64,000 nt of DNA from Rubrivivax sp. (GTDB lineage Bacteria; Pseudomonadota; Gammaproteobacteria; Burkholderiales; Burkholderiaceae_C). Each line of letters opens with the position of its first letter. The first letter of the stretch is position 1. The stretch covers positions 186,001 to 250,000 of the forward strand of contig JAURZM010000063.1 of the NCBI GenBank assembly GCA_030653385.1, given 5' to 3'. A program made the position numbers and the translations under genes. Below, in pieces: positions 24,636 through 32,694 of the stretch. Below the pieces are notes generated by a model, which saw only the letters and a list, made by a program, of their open reading frames with translations, made no database searches and was not told the DNA's origin.

Positions 24636-26278
24636 GGGTCCGTGCCCCTTGGTCCATGCGCCGCCGGGGCATCCGGCGCGGCGCCCGCCAGCGGCAGCGT
24701 CAGCACCAGCTCGGCGCCTGTGGACTCGGTGCCGGGCGCACCCACGTTGCGTGCCTGCAGGCGGCCGCCCAACGCCTGGGCCAGGGTCTCGCACAGCGGC
24801 AGCCCCAGGCCCAGACCACCGGCGCGGGTGCTGAAGAACGGCTCGAAAACGCGGCCCAGGTGCTCGGGCGCAAAGCCCGGGCCGTTGTCGCGCACCCGCA
24901 GCAGCGCCTGCGCCGGGTCGGGTGCGGGCTGCAGCACGAGGGAGATGGCGGGCGATGGTGTCGCTGCGCTTTCCAGCGCCTGCATCGCATTGGTCACCAG
25001 GTTGTGCACGATCTGCTCCAGCATCACCGGGTCGGCCCACAACGCGGGCACGCTGCCGCTGACCGAAGCGCTGATGCCGCGCCGCTGCAGTTCGGGCCCC
25101 AGCAGGCGCAGCATCTGCTCGCACAGGGCCTGCAGGTCCACGTCTTGCGGCACCGCACCCTGCGTGGGGTCCTGCACCAGCCGGCGCAGGCGCGTCAGCA
25201 CTTCGGAGGCGCGCCGCGCCTGGGCAGCCGCCAGGCCCAGCGCCTGGCGCACCGCAGGCAGGTCCGGGCCGTCTTCGCCGGTTTCGTGCAGCGCTGCTGG
25301 CGCGTCTTGCTGCAGCAAGCGCTGCGCGGCCTGGGTGCTGGCCAGCACCGCGGCCAACGGCTGGTTGAGTTCATGCGCCATGCCGGCGGCCAGTTCACCC
25401 AGGGTGTTCAGGCGCGCCGCCTGCGCCATGCGCATCAGTTCGGCATGGCGGCGCTGCGTGTCGCGGGCGCGCTGCAGCGCCCACAGACCGGCGGTGGCCG
25501 CTGCGCAAGCGGTGGCCCATGCCAGCAGCCAAACCCAGGGCCATTGCGCCGGGCCGGTGGCGCGCTGCAGGTGCAATTCGAACGGTTGGCTGGGTGTGGC
25601 CAGCACCTTGGCAAAGGTGAAGCCCGGCGTCAGGCCGGTGGGCTGCTGTGCTTGGGGCGCGCCTGCCTGCAGCACCAGCACCTCGGTGCCTGCCACCAGC
25701 CACGCGCGCACCGGTCCGGTGTCGGACAGCGGCCACTCGTCGGCCGGCACCAGGCGCCTGGCGTCCACACGCAGCGCCCAGCTGGCGGGGTTGCCGGCCA
25801 GAACCAGGGCGTAGTGCGCACGGGCAGCGTCCACCGCGGCCAGCACGGCGTGGCGCTGGCCGGCATCCAGCGCGCGTGACTGCGCTTCAGCGCTGGCCAG
25901 TGCGGCGTCGGCCCAGGGATGCTGCGCGTCGCTGCGCTGCACCGCCAGCACCGCTGGCCACAGCGCCGGCAAACGCACGGCCGGCTCTTCGGCATCGGGG
26001 CCAGGTGCCACCAGCGCCAGCGTGGCCAGCACTGCGTCGAGCTGGGCGGCGCGCTGGCTCAGCAGCCGGTGCGCGATGCGTGCATCCACGGCGAAAGCCT
26101 CGCGCCGGGCCGCGATGTCCCAGCGCACGATGGCGGCGGCGCCCAGCAACACCAGCAGCGTGGCCGCTGCCAGCCAGGCCCAGCGGCGGCGCCGCACCGG
26201 CTGCAGCCACCGGTGCGGTCGCGTGGGTGCAGAGGCGGTGGACGTGGCAGTGGCAGGCCAGGGCCCGGTGGTCGACAT
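24632..26278 (-). CDS. membrane sensor histidine kinase (DctB/FixL-like class)
   Basis: 548 aa. Transmembrane helices are at about 33-51 and 246-268, bracketing a roughly 195-residue periplasmic sensor with no recognised domain. The transmitter has the H-box GMAHELNQPLAAV (His302), N-box NLVTNAMQAL, G1 DNGPGFAPE and G2 GGLGLGLPL. ELNQPL is typical of the DctB/FixL/TodS family that pairs with FixJ-type regulators. Its stop overlaps the regulator start. The sensor could read the exported HbpS-like protein encoded downstream, as in the Streptomyces SenS/HbpS pair, though the sequences are of a different family. Confidence 0.93.
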   Translation of the reverse strand: MSTTGPWPATATSTASAPTRPHRWLQPVRRRRWAWLAAATLLVLLGAAAIVRWDIAARREAFAVDARIAHRLLSQRAAQLDAVLATLALVAPGPDAEEPAVRLPALWPAVLAVQRSDAQHPWADAALASAEAQSRALDAGQRHAVLAAVDAARAHYALVLAGNPASWALRVDARRLVPADEWPLSDTGPVRAWLVAGTEVLVLQAGAPQAQQPTGLTPGFTFAKVLATPSQPFELHLQRATGPAQWPWVWLLAWATACAAATAGLWALQRARDTQRRHAELMRMAQAARLNTLGELAAGMAHELNQPLAAVLASTQAAQRLLQQDAPAALHETGEDGPDLPAVRQALGLAAAQARRASEVLTRLRRLVQDPTQGAVPQDVDLQALCEQMLRLLGPELQRRGISASVSGSVPALWADPVMLEQIVHNLVTNAMQALESAATPSPAISLVLQPAPDPAQALLRVRDNGPGFAPEHLGRVFEPFFSTRAGGLGLGLPLCETLAQALGGRLQARNVGAPGTESTGAELVLTLPLAGAAPDAPAAHGPRGTDP

Positions 26279-26447
26279 GGGCCGATTCTCCACCGGCACC
26301 TGCTGGTGATCTGCGGGTCGCCATTTCGCTGTCAGTTTGTTGTCGATTGCCAGAACGACGTGCGCACGACGCCGGAATCGGCGCTGGGGACATGGTGTTC
26401 GCGCAGTCCGGTCAGCCGCGAGGCCCAGGCACTGCCACGCCTCCTTG

Positions 26448-26930
26448 CCCGCAGGCCGAGTCGTCAGTCCTGCATCTGCAAGAGCAGGGTGCGCTCCAGG
26501 CCCGCGTAGCGATGGACCAGCGCCTCGCGATAGGCGGCGTTTGCCATCATCGCGAGGAAGTGCTGGCGGCTCGGGTAGCGGACCAGCAGGCACTTGTCCC
26601 AGTCCTGGCTGGCATCGCCGATGAAGGGGCCGTCGATCTTCCCTTCCCACACCACCTCAGCACGGCTCACGTTGCCCACGGTTTCCACGAATGCCGTCTG
26701 GTACCTGCGGTAGGCCTCGGCCCCCGAGCAGGGTGCGTGGGGAGACCCTGCCGGGTAACTCGCCTGCGCGCGGAATTTGAGCAGATTGAGCATCACCACC
26801 GAGCCGTCGGGCCCGGCATCACGCAATGCGCGCACCTGATCGGCCGTGGGGTCGATGGACGGATCGAAGTTGGCAGGACGCAAGGACATGGGGCAGCCTT
26901 TCTGATGCCGCGCGGGGCATGCGCGAACCG
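26448..26930. repeat. duplicated ~480-bp block (partner at about 18608-19090)
   Basis: Direct-orientation copies carry one DUF1330 gene each plus short flanks. Identity is high but not perfect (about 18 amino-acid changes), so the duplication is not recent. Confidence 0.75.
26464..26889 (-). CDS. DUF1330 family protein, copy 2
   Basis: 141 aa, same start (MSLRPANFDPSIDP), same length and the same DUF1330 signatures (VVMLNLLKFR, YRRYQTAFVETVG, WDKCLLVRYPSRQH) as the gene at 18626. Similarity continues outside the gene: GCAGGCCGAGTCGTCAG precedes the stop side of both copies and GATGCCGCGCGGGGCATGCG lies just upstream of both starts. The duplicated block is thus about 480 bp. Both copies look intact, so both may be functional. 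Function unknown. Confidence 0.85.
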   Translation of the reverse strand: MSLRPANFDPSIDPTADQVRALRDAGPDGSVVMLNLLKFRAQASYPAGSPHAPCSGAEAYRRYQTAFVETVGNVSRAEVVWEGKIDGPFIGDASQDWDKCLLVRYPSRQHFLAMMANAAYREALVHRYAGLERTLLLQMQD

Positions 26931-27172
26931 CATTGTCGGCGCGGTCAGCAAGCCTGCGGCGGTGACCGCTGCCGCATGGGTCCCGAAGGTGCCCACCGTG
27001 AAGGCGGTACCAACGATGTCGTGCCTCTGATCTTGTGAACCTGTGAATCGACTCGACTCTCACTCGCCTTGTGCAGATGGCCCAGGGACACTTCATCCGC
27101 ACAGGGACCCTGCATGACCCATGCAATGTGTGCTCCTTGCGGGTTCTCACGAACCGTTCAACCTGAAGGCGC

Positions 27173-28204
27173 TCAGTATTGAAGCGCCGTCGCCTTGCCC
27201 CGGAACACCAGGTAGCTGAACACCGTGTAGGCCGCGATGATCGGCAACACGACGCAGGCGCCGACGAAGATGATCCACAGCGACTCGGTGCTGCTCGCCG
27301 CCTGCCAGATCGTCAGCCGGTCAACCACGAGCCACGGGAACAGGCTGTAGGCCAGGCCGTAGAAGGCCAGCATCACGATGCCCACTGCACCCGCAAAAGG
27401 CACCCAGTCGCCGTACGCGTTGCCCTGAGCCAGGCGCGTCGGCAGGCGGCGCAACGAACGATCGACGATGAAGAACAGCAGCAGCGTGGCCAGCGGCAGC
27501 GGGGCCAGCAGCACCACGTAGGGCAAGGCGAACCAACGCTCGAAGATGGCCGGGCTGACGAAAGGCGTGGCCACCGAGATTGCCGCCACACCCACGGCAG
27601 TCAGCCCCAACGATGCCCGCGCCCAACGCACCGCGGACGATTGCAATGGGCCTTCGGTTTTCATGACCAGCCAGCTGGCACCCAGCAGCATGTAGGTGCC
27701 CAGCAGGCACACGGCGATCACGGCCGAGAACAGGATGGCCCAGCCATCGTCGCGAAAACCGGTCACCCAGCGACCGAGCATGTAGCCTTGAGCCAGGCTG
27801 GCCAGCACCGACCCCGCGTTGAACGCGCGGTTCCACAGGGGCTTGCGGTCGGCACCCGCCTTGGTGCGGAAGTCGAACGCCACGCCGCGCAGCGTCAGAC
27901 CCACCAGCATCAGCGCCACCGGCAGGTACAGCGCGCCCAGGATCAGCCCGTGCGCCGGCGGGAATGCCACCAGCAAGATGCCCACGCCCAGCACCAGCCA
28001 GGTTTCGTTGGCGTCCCAGAACGGACCGATCGACGCGACCATCGTGTCCTTGTCGTTGTCGGCCGCGGCGCCGAGCAAGGTACCCACGCCCAAGTCGTAG
28101 CCGTCGAGGATGACGTAGGCCAGCATTGCCAGGCCCATGAGGGCGAGAAAGGCGAGTGGCAACCAGCCCCCGGGCGCCTGCAGTGCGGCTTCGACCGCGT
28201 TCAT
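27173..28204 (-). CDS. cydB: cytochrome bd-type (cyanide-insensitive) quinol oxidase subunit II
   Basis: 343 aa integral membrane protein with eight or so helices. Family motifs: MLAYVILDGYDLGVG near the N-terminus, IGPFWDANETWLVLGVG, LRGVAFDFRTKA, and LWIIFVGACVVLPIIAAYTVFSYLVFRG at the end. It partners CydA in reducing O2 to water with quinol electrons without proton pumping. ATG 28204 overlaps the subunit I stop by 4 nt. No small CydX-like subunit is seen downstream, as usual for CIO-type oxidases. Confidence 0.96.
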   Translation of the reverse strand: MNAVEAALQAPGGWLPLAFLALMGLAMLAYVILDGYDLGVGTLLGAAADNDKDTMVASIGPFWDANETWLVLGVGILLVAFPPAHGLILGALYLPVALMLVGLTLRGVAFDFRTKAGADRKPLWNRAFNAGSVLASLAQGYMLGRWVTGFRDDGWAILFSAVIAVCLLGTYMLLGASWLVMKTEGPLQSSAVRWARASLGLTAVGVAAISVATPFVSPAIFERWFALPYVVLLAPLPLATLLLFFIVDRSLRRLPTRLAQGNAYGDWVPFAGAVGIVMLAFYGLAYSLFPWLVVDRLTIWQAASSTESLWIIFVGACVVLPIIAAYTVFSYLVFRGKATALQY

Positions 28205-29607
28205 GCCGCGGCCTCACCCAGCCGCCCGCGTGCCGGTGCAGCGTTGGCTGCCTGCGGTGCTGGTTGCGGCGCTTCAACCGCAGCCGCCTTGCGGGCCAGG
28301 CGGAACACCGTGGCCACATACGCCACCGTCAGCGCCAGGTACATGGCGACGTAGCCAATCAGTGTCAGCGCAATCGAAGACGCCGGCACCGGCCCGGCGG
28401 CTTGGGCGGTGGTCAGCACGCCGTAGACCAGCCAAGGTTGACGGCCGATTTCGGTGGTGTACCAGCCGGCGAGCACGGCCACCCAGCCCGAAAACGCCAT
28501 CGCGAGCAAGGCACCGGTCAGCCAGGGCGACGGCTCGGGGCGGCGGCTGTTCGGGCGCAACTGCCACCAGCCGATCCAGCTCACAGCCAGCATCAGCAGG
28601 CCGACACCGACCATCAGGCGGAAGGCGAAGAACACCGGCGCCACGGGCGGGTGTTGGCCGACAAACGCGTCCAGCCCTTTGACCTCACCGTCCAGCTTGT
28701 GCGTCAGCACCAGCGAGGCGAGCTTGGGCACCTCGATTGCATGGCGGGTCTCGCGAGCCCTTTCATCGGGCAACCCGAACAAGGTCATCGGTGCACCTTT
28801 CTGGGTCTTCCAGATGCCCTCCATGGCGGCGACCTTGGCCGGCTGGTGCTCCAGCGTGTTCAAGCCATGCAGGTCGCCGACCACGATCTGCAGTGGGATC
28901 AGCAGCGCGGCCATCATCACGCCGGTGCGCATCGTCAGCTTGACATCGTCACCGCGGTCACCACGCCGCCAGCGGTAAGCACTGATGCCGGCCACGAGGA
29001 ACGCCACCGTCAGGCCCGAGGCGATCAACATGTGCGACAGGCGGTAAGGCAGTGAAGGATTGAAGATGATGGCCCACCAGTCGGTGGCATGCGCCACGCC
29101 GTCACGCAACTCGAAGCCGGCTGGCGTGTGCATCCAGGAATTGAGCACGATGATCCAGAAGGCGGAGAGCGTGGTGCCGCCTGCCACCAATACCGTGGCC
29201 AGCGTATGCAGACGGTTGCCCACGCGGCTGTGCCCATAGAGCATGATGCCCAGGAAGGTGGCCTCGAGGAAGAAGGCCGTCAACACCTCATAGGCCAGCA
29301 AGGGGCCGGCGATGTTGCCCACCGCCTGCATGAAGCCCGGCCAGTTGGTGCCGAACTGGAAGCTCATCGTGATGCCGCTGACCACACCGAGCGCAAAGGT
29401 CAGTGCGAACACCTTGACCCACAGGTGATAGGCCCGCAACCACGGCGTGTCGGCAGTGAAGGGCAGCCCGCGGCTGCGCGCCCACCGGTTGTGCCGCAGC
29501 TTGAAGAACAACAAGGCCCAGCCGAGGGCAATGGTGATCGTCGGGAACAGGATGTGGAACGAGATGTTGGCTGCGAACTGGATGCGTGCGAGCAGAAGGG
29601 GGTCCAC
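28201..29607 (-). CDS. cydA: cytochrome bd-type (cyanide-insensitive) quinol oxidase subunit I
   Basis: 468 aa. GTG 29607 (VDPLLLARIQFAANISFH) is the only start giving the family N-terminus, preceded by AGGA. Haem ligands are visible: His18 in FHILFPT, a second His in YRLSHMLIASG, and the GRQPW signature in TEIGRQPWLVYG. The Q-loop between GDLHGLNTLEHQPAK and LDAF is short, which places it in the CIO (cyanide-insensitive) group rather than E. coli cydA. It oxidises quinol and resists cyanide, NO and oxidative stress. An ECF-type promoter pattern (29637-29665) lies 30 nt upstream, tying it to the sigma factor encoded at 30541. Confidence 0.96.
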   Translation of the reverse strand: MDPLLLARIQFAANISFHILFPTITIALGWALLFFKLRHNRWARSRGLPFTADTPWLRAYHLWVKVFALTFALGVVSGITMSFQFGTNWPGFMQAVGNIAGPLLAYEVLTAFFLEATFLGIMLYGHSRVGNRLHTLATVLVAGGTTLSAFWIIVLNSWMHTPAGFELRDGVAHATDWWAIIFNPSLPYRLSHMLIASGLTVAFLVAGISAYRWRRGDRGDDVKLTMRTGVMMAALLIPLQIVVGDLHGLNTLEHQPAKVAAMEGIWKTQKGAPMTLFGLPDERARETRHAIEVPKLASLVLTHKLDGEVKGLDAFVGQHPPVAPVFFAFRLMVGVGLLMLAVSWIGWWQLRPNSRRPEPSPWLTGALLAMAFSGWVAVLAGWYTTEIGRQPWLVYGVLTTAQAAGPVPASSIALTLIGYVAMYLALTVAYVATVFRLARKAAAVEAPQPAPQAANAAPARGRLGEAAA

Positions 29608-29636
29608 GATGGAGGTCCTGAAAGGGTTTACCCTTG

Positions 29637-29665
29637 TCTTACGCGACACGGCGGCAGAAGTTGCA
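29637..29665 (-). promoter_or_regulatory. ECF-type promoter for cydAB
   Basis: On the minus strand TGCAACTT (29665-29658), 15-nt spacer, GTAAGA (29642-29637); predicted transcript start near 29631, about 25 nt before the cydA GTG. It matches the patterns at 31232-31260 and 31480-31508. Confidence 0.65.
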
Positions 29666-29838
29666 TCTGTGCGGTCCCTCGTCAGGCCCTTCGAGCTTCG
29701 CGCGTTCCATCGCCCCGCCAACGGGCTGAGACCGGCAACTTGCTATGCTTTGAAAAGCGATTGCACCGCGACGATGGCTCGCCAGCGGGCTGTCGCTGGA
29801 CAGACTGTCCTCACAGAACCGTCGATGAGACCCGAAGC

Positions 29839-30261
29839 ATGCTGATTCGCCTGATCTACTTGAGCAGACCCGTAGGCCCGCAGACCGCTGCGCTCACCGA
29901 TTCGATCTTGCTCAAGGCCCACGCCTGGAACACGCAAAACGACATCACGGGCATGCTCTGCGAGGGCCAGGGCGTGTATTTGCAGGCGCTGGAAGGGGAG
30001 CGCAGCACGGTCACAAGTCTGTACGCGCGCATTCATGCAGACCCGCGCCACAAGGACCTGGAACTGCTTCACTGCGAAAGCATCACCGAGCGACGCTACC
30101 GTGGGTGGTCGATGGCACGTGTGAGTCTGTCCGACGTGGACCCGCAAACGAAGATCGTCTGGCCAGAGTTCGATCCCTACTCGGCCAACGGCGCGCTGGT
30201 CATGGCGCGCATCGACGAACTCGCCGCTCGCGGCAGCCCGGTCCAGGCACCACCGCGTTGA
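29839..30261 (+). CDS. BLUF-domain blue-light receptor
   Basis: 140 aa, almost only the BLUF flavin domain. Start ATG 29839 (MLIRLIYLSRP). Key residues keep the AppA spacing: Tyr7, Asn31 and Gln49 (the hydrogen-bond switch around FAD), and Trp90/Met92 in GWSMARV. DITGMLCEGQGVYLQALEGE is the family core. Short BLUF proteins signal through protein partners; none is fused here. It is transcribed towards the sigma/anti-sigma genes (convergent) and shares an intergenic region with cydAB. A partial match to the ECF -35 element (GGCAACTT at 29734) lies upstream without a good -10. Confidence 0.93.
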   Translation: MLIRLIYLSRPVGPQTAALTDSILLKAHAWNTQNDITGMLCEGQGVYLQALEGERSTVTSLYARIHADPRHKDLELLHCESITERRYRGWSMARVSLSDVDPQTKIVWPEFDPYSANGALVMARIDELAARGSPVQAPPR

Positions 30262-30318
30262 GCGCGGTGCGCGACCGCGGCGTCGCCCGGTAACGCCTGT
30301 TCCTGACGTGGACTGCTC

Positions 30319-30531
30319 TCAAACGTTGCGCTGTTGGGCCAGTCGCACCGCAGCGAGAATGCGCAGGGTGTAGCCGGCGTCCAGTGTGCGCAGACCGGCC
30401 AAGCCGTCGCGGACCAGTTGTTGAGCCGAAACTTCGTCGCGCAACGCCGCGTCGTGCTTCAGGCGCTCGAGCACCGCGGTCAACTCGGCATCCGTCAGTT
30501 CGCCGTCCAGAAGGCGTGAAGCTTCATTCAT
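30319..30531 (-). CDS. minimal RseA-N-like anti-sigma factor
   Basis: 70 aa. MNEASRLLDGELTDAELTAVLERLKHDAALRDEVSAQQLVRDGL matches the N-terminal sigma-binding domain of RseA/MucA. Full-length RseA (about 200 aa) has a transmembrane helix and periplasmic domain; this protein stops after the cytosolic module, so it is soluble. It starts 9 nt after the sigma gene stop, in the same operon. It is either a genuine short anti-sigma or a truncated one. How the signal releases the sigma factor is therefore unclear. Confidence 0.78.
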   Translation of the reverse strand: MNEASRLLDGELTDAELTAVLERLKHDAALRDEVSAQQLVRDGLAGLRTLDAGYTLRILAAVRLAQQRNV

Positions 30532-30540
30532 GGCTGACTC

Positions 30541-31143
30541 CTACCAGCGCCTGTCGCGCGTGGGCGCAAGCAGCGGGCGCACGCACTGGGCTATCGTGTC
30601 GCGCGCCCGGAAAATGTGGGACTTGACGGTGTTCACGGGCTGCCCGAGCGCCGCTGCAATGGCCTTGTAGTCGAGCCCTTCGATTTCACGCATCAGCAGT
30701 GCTTGGCGCTGTGCATCGGGCAAGGCCGCGACTTCGGCGTCGATGCGTTCGAACAGTTGATGCGCCATGGCCTCTTCCTCGGGGCTGGGGGCGCAACCGA
30801 ACCTGTCGTCGTTGCCGACATCGTCAAGCTCTGGCACGGGTCGATCGTCTTGCCGGTTTTGCGCACTGCGCAGATAACTCCTGGCCGCGTTGCGGGCGAT
30901 CGTGAACAGCCAAGCCGCGAAATCACCATCGGGCCTGAAGGTCGTCAATGCAAGAAAGGCGCTCAGAAAAACCTCCTGTGTCAACTCCTCGGTGATCGCG
31001 TCGTCACGCACGAACCGTCGAACCGTTGCCGCAACCCGCCGCTGGTACTTCACTACCAGCACCTCGAACGCAACGGTCTCACCTTGCTGGGCCCGCGCGA
31101 CCAGCGCCGCGTCGATGGCACCGGCGGAGAAACTTTCGCTCAC
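30541..31143 (-). CDS. RpoE-like ECF sigma factor
   Basis: 200 aa. Region 2: VKYQRRVAATVRRFVRDDAITEELTQEVFLSAFLALTTF with the RpoE-like AAWLFTIARNAARSYLRS. Region 4: ALPDAQRQALLMREIEGLDYKAIAAALGQPVNTVKSHIFRARDTI, the helix-turn-helix for -35 recognition. A 100-nt leader holds its own promoter pattern (31232-31260), pointing to autoregulation. Followed by the anti-sigma gene. From the shared promoter pattern the regulon in this window includes cydAB and the FAD oxidoreductase-coq7-ubiG operon. The signal is likely photo-oxidative or quinone stress, from context. Confidence 0.95.
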   Translation of the reverse strand: MSESFSAGAIDAALVARAQQGETVAFEVLVVKYQRRVAATVRRFVRDDAITEELTQEVFLSAFLALTTFRPDGDFAAWLFTIARNAARSYLRSAQNRQDDRPVPELDDVGNDDRFGCAPSPEEEAMAHQLFERIDAEVAALPDAQRQALLMREIEGLDYKAIAAALGQPVNTVKSHIFRARDTIAQCVRPLLAPTRDRRW

Positions 31144-31231
31144 CGGAGCCCCCTCGCACCCCGTTCGAAACCCGTTGTCCGGATCTGCTGTGCCGAATTG
31201 CTGCGTGGGGCAGTGCTTCCGGTACCCACGC

Positions 31232-31260
31232 CTTTACTCAGCAGCGAAGCCAAAGTTGCA
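31232..31260 (-). promoter_or_regulatory. autoregulatory ECF promoter of the sigma/anti-sigma operon
   Basis: Minus strand TGCAACTT (31260-31253), 15-nt spacer, GTAAAG (31237-31232), about 90 nt before the sigma ATG. Same -35 octamer and spacing as the other two sites. Confidence 0.68.
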
Positions 31261-31479
31261 GCCGCCGAAAAAAATGTGTCCAGCAGCACAGCACACGCGA
31301 CCGTCCGGCCGTCGCAGTCAGCGACGCGGCAGTGGCGGCCGTGAGCGGCGCACCGGTTCCGGCTCAGCGTCCCGGGGGTGAACCCGGCAAAGGGCAGTGT
31401 CACCGCCTCATGCGGTGCACGCACTTGCGACCCTCGATGGCCCGCCGGATGAATCCACTGCGATTGTTCGCTGCGCACG

Positions 31480-31508
31480 TGCAACTTTCTCGATGGGATG
31501 ACGTTAAT
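31480..31508 (+). promoter_or_regulatory. ECF promoter of the FAD oxidoreductase-coq7-ubiG operon
   Basis: TGCAACTT (31480-31487), 15-nt spacer, GTTAAT (31503-31508); transcript start near 31514. This also argues that translation begins at ATG 31546 and not at the upstream in-frame ATG 31498, which lies before the -10. Confidence 0.65.
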
Positions 31509-31545
31509 CCGAGGCGAGCCAGTCACGGCGGAAGAGGCAACAGTC

Positions 31546-32694
31546 ATGCAGCATCATAGAAGCAGCGCTTGGGACAGCATCTTGAACGCACAGGCGCCAC
31601 CACGCGTTGCGGTCGTCGGCGGTGGTATCGCCGGCCTGACCTGCGCCCGGGAACTGAGTCTGCGCGGCTGCGATCCCGTTGTTTTCGAAGCGAGTGAACG
31701 CCTGGGCGGGCGCTGCAGTTCGCGCAGCACCCGTGTGGGTCTGTTCGACGACGGGGCCCAGAGCATCAGCGGGGCCACCCGCCTGGCCGTTCATGCCGTG
31801 CAGCGCCCCGGTGAACTGGCCACGCTCCACCCATGGACCGTGGCAGCGACGCCTGCCGAGGAAGACCGCAATGCAACGCACTGGAAAAAGGACGAACAGG
31901 AAGCGGATGTCACGCGAACCTTGACGCTGATGGGCGCCGTCGGCGTGCCGTCGATGGTGGCCCTGGCCAGTTCCTTGGCCCGACCACTGGACGTTCGGCT
32001 CGGCACACCGATCGTGCAAGCCCGACGCCAGGGCGCCCGTTGGACGCTGAGCAGCTCCGTGGGCGAGATTGAAGAGGACTTCCAGGCCCTCGTGCTTGCC
32101 TTGCCGGCACCCCTGGCGGTGCCGCTCGCGCGCGAATCCAAAGAACTGGCCGATGCACTGCGTGCCGTGCGCTACCGCAGCCGCTGGGTGCTGCTGCTGG
32201 GTTGCGAGCGGCCTGTCCCCCTGCCCGGTTACCGGGAGTTCCAGGGCAGCCCCATCGAACGGGTCGCGGCCATGCACAGCAAGCCAGGGCGTCCTGCCAC
32301 CGGACCCCAACGCTGGTTTGTCGAGGCCGACGAGCGGTGGTCCTTGCAGCACGAGGATGAAGACGCCGAGACCGTGGCCGATCTGCTGCTGGACAACTTC
32401 CGTGAACACGCCGGTCGGTCGGTGATGCCCAACTACCTCCGGGCGCAACAGTGGCGCCATGCCTTCGTCGAAACGCCTGCCAACACGCCCAGGCGGACCG
32501 AGTGTTTGTGGGACGACCACGCGAGGCTGGGCGTTTGTGGTGACAGTGTCGTGGCGAGTCAGGTCGATCGGGTCCACCACAGCGGTGTCGACATGGCGCG
32601 AGTGGTGGCCGAGGGCTTGACTTTTCGCAGCGGAAGCAGCAGTTTCATCCCGGTCGACAGACGCCTCGAGCAGCTGTTGGAGGCACAGCCGTGA
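31546..32694 (+). CDS. FAD-dependent amine-oxidase/renalase-like oxidoreductase
   Basis: 382 aa. The N-terminal dinucleotide-binding motif VAVVGGGIAGLTCARELSLRG and FEASERLGGRCSSR are the GxGxxG and GG doublet of the amine-oxidase/phytoene-desaturase superfamily. DDGAQSIS follows, and the C-terminal FAD motif is LGVCGDSVVASQVDRVHHSGVDMA. AGAGG precedes ATG 31546. First gene of an operon with coq7 (4-nt overlap) and ubiG. A related protein (40145-41242) lies in the photolyase operon. The substrate is unknown; family members act on amines, quinone-type or carotenoid-type compounds. Confidence 0.85.
   Translation: MQHHRSSAWDSILNAQAPPRVAVVGGGIAGLTCARELSLRGCDPVVFEASERLGGRCSSRSTRVGLFDDGAQSISGATRLAVHAVQRPGELATLHPWTVAATPAEEDRNATHWKKDEQEADVTRTLTLMGAVGVPSMVALASSLARPLDVRLGTPIVQARRQGARWTLSSSVGEIEEDFQALVLALPAPLAVPLARESKELADALRAVRYRSRWVLLLGCERPVPLPGYREFQGSPIERVAAMHSKPGRPATGPQRWFVEADERWSLQHEDEDAETVADLLLDNFREHAGRSVMPNYLRAQQWRHAFVETPANTPRRTECLWDDHARLGVCGDSVVASQVDRVHHSGVDMARVVAEGLTFRSGSSSFIPVDRRLEQLLEAQP

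Noticed and set aside
29734..29762. fourth ECF promoter upstream of the BLUF gene
   Set aside because: GGCAACTT fits the -35 element but the sequence after 15 nt is GCGATT, not GTWA, so it was kept only as a partial match.
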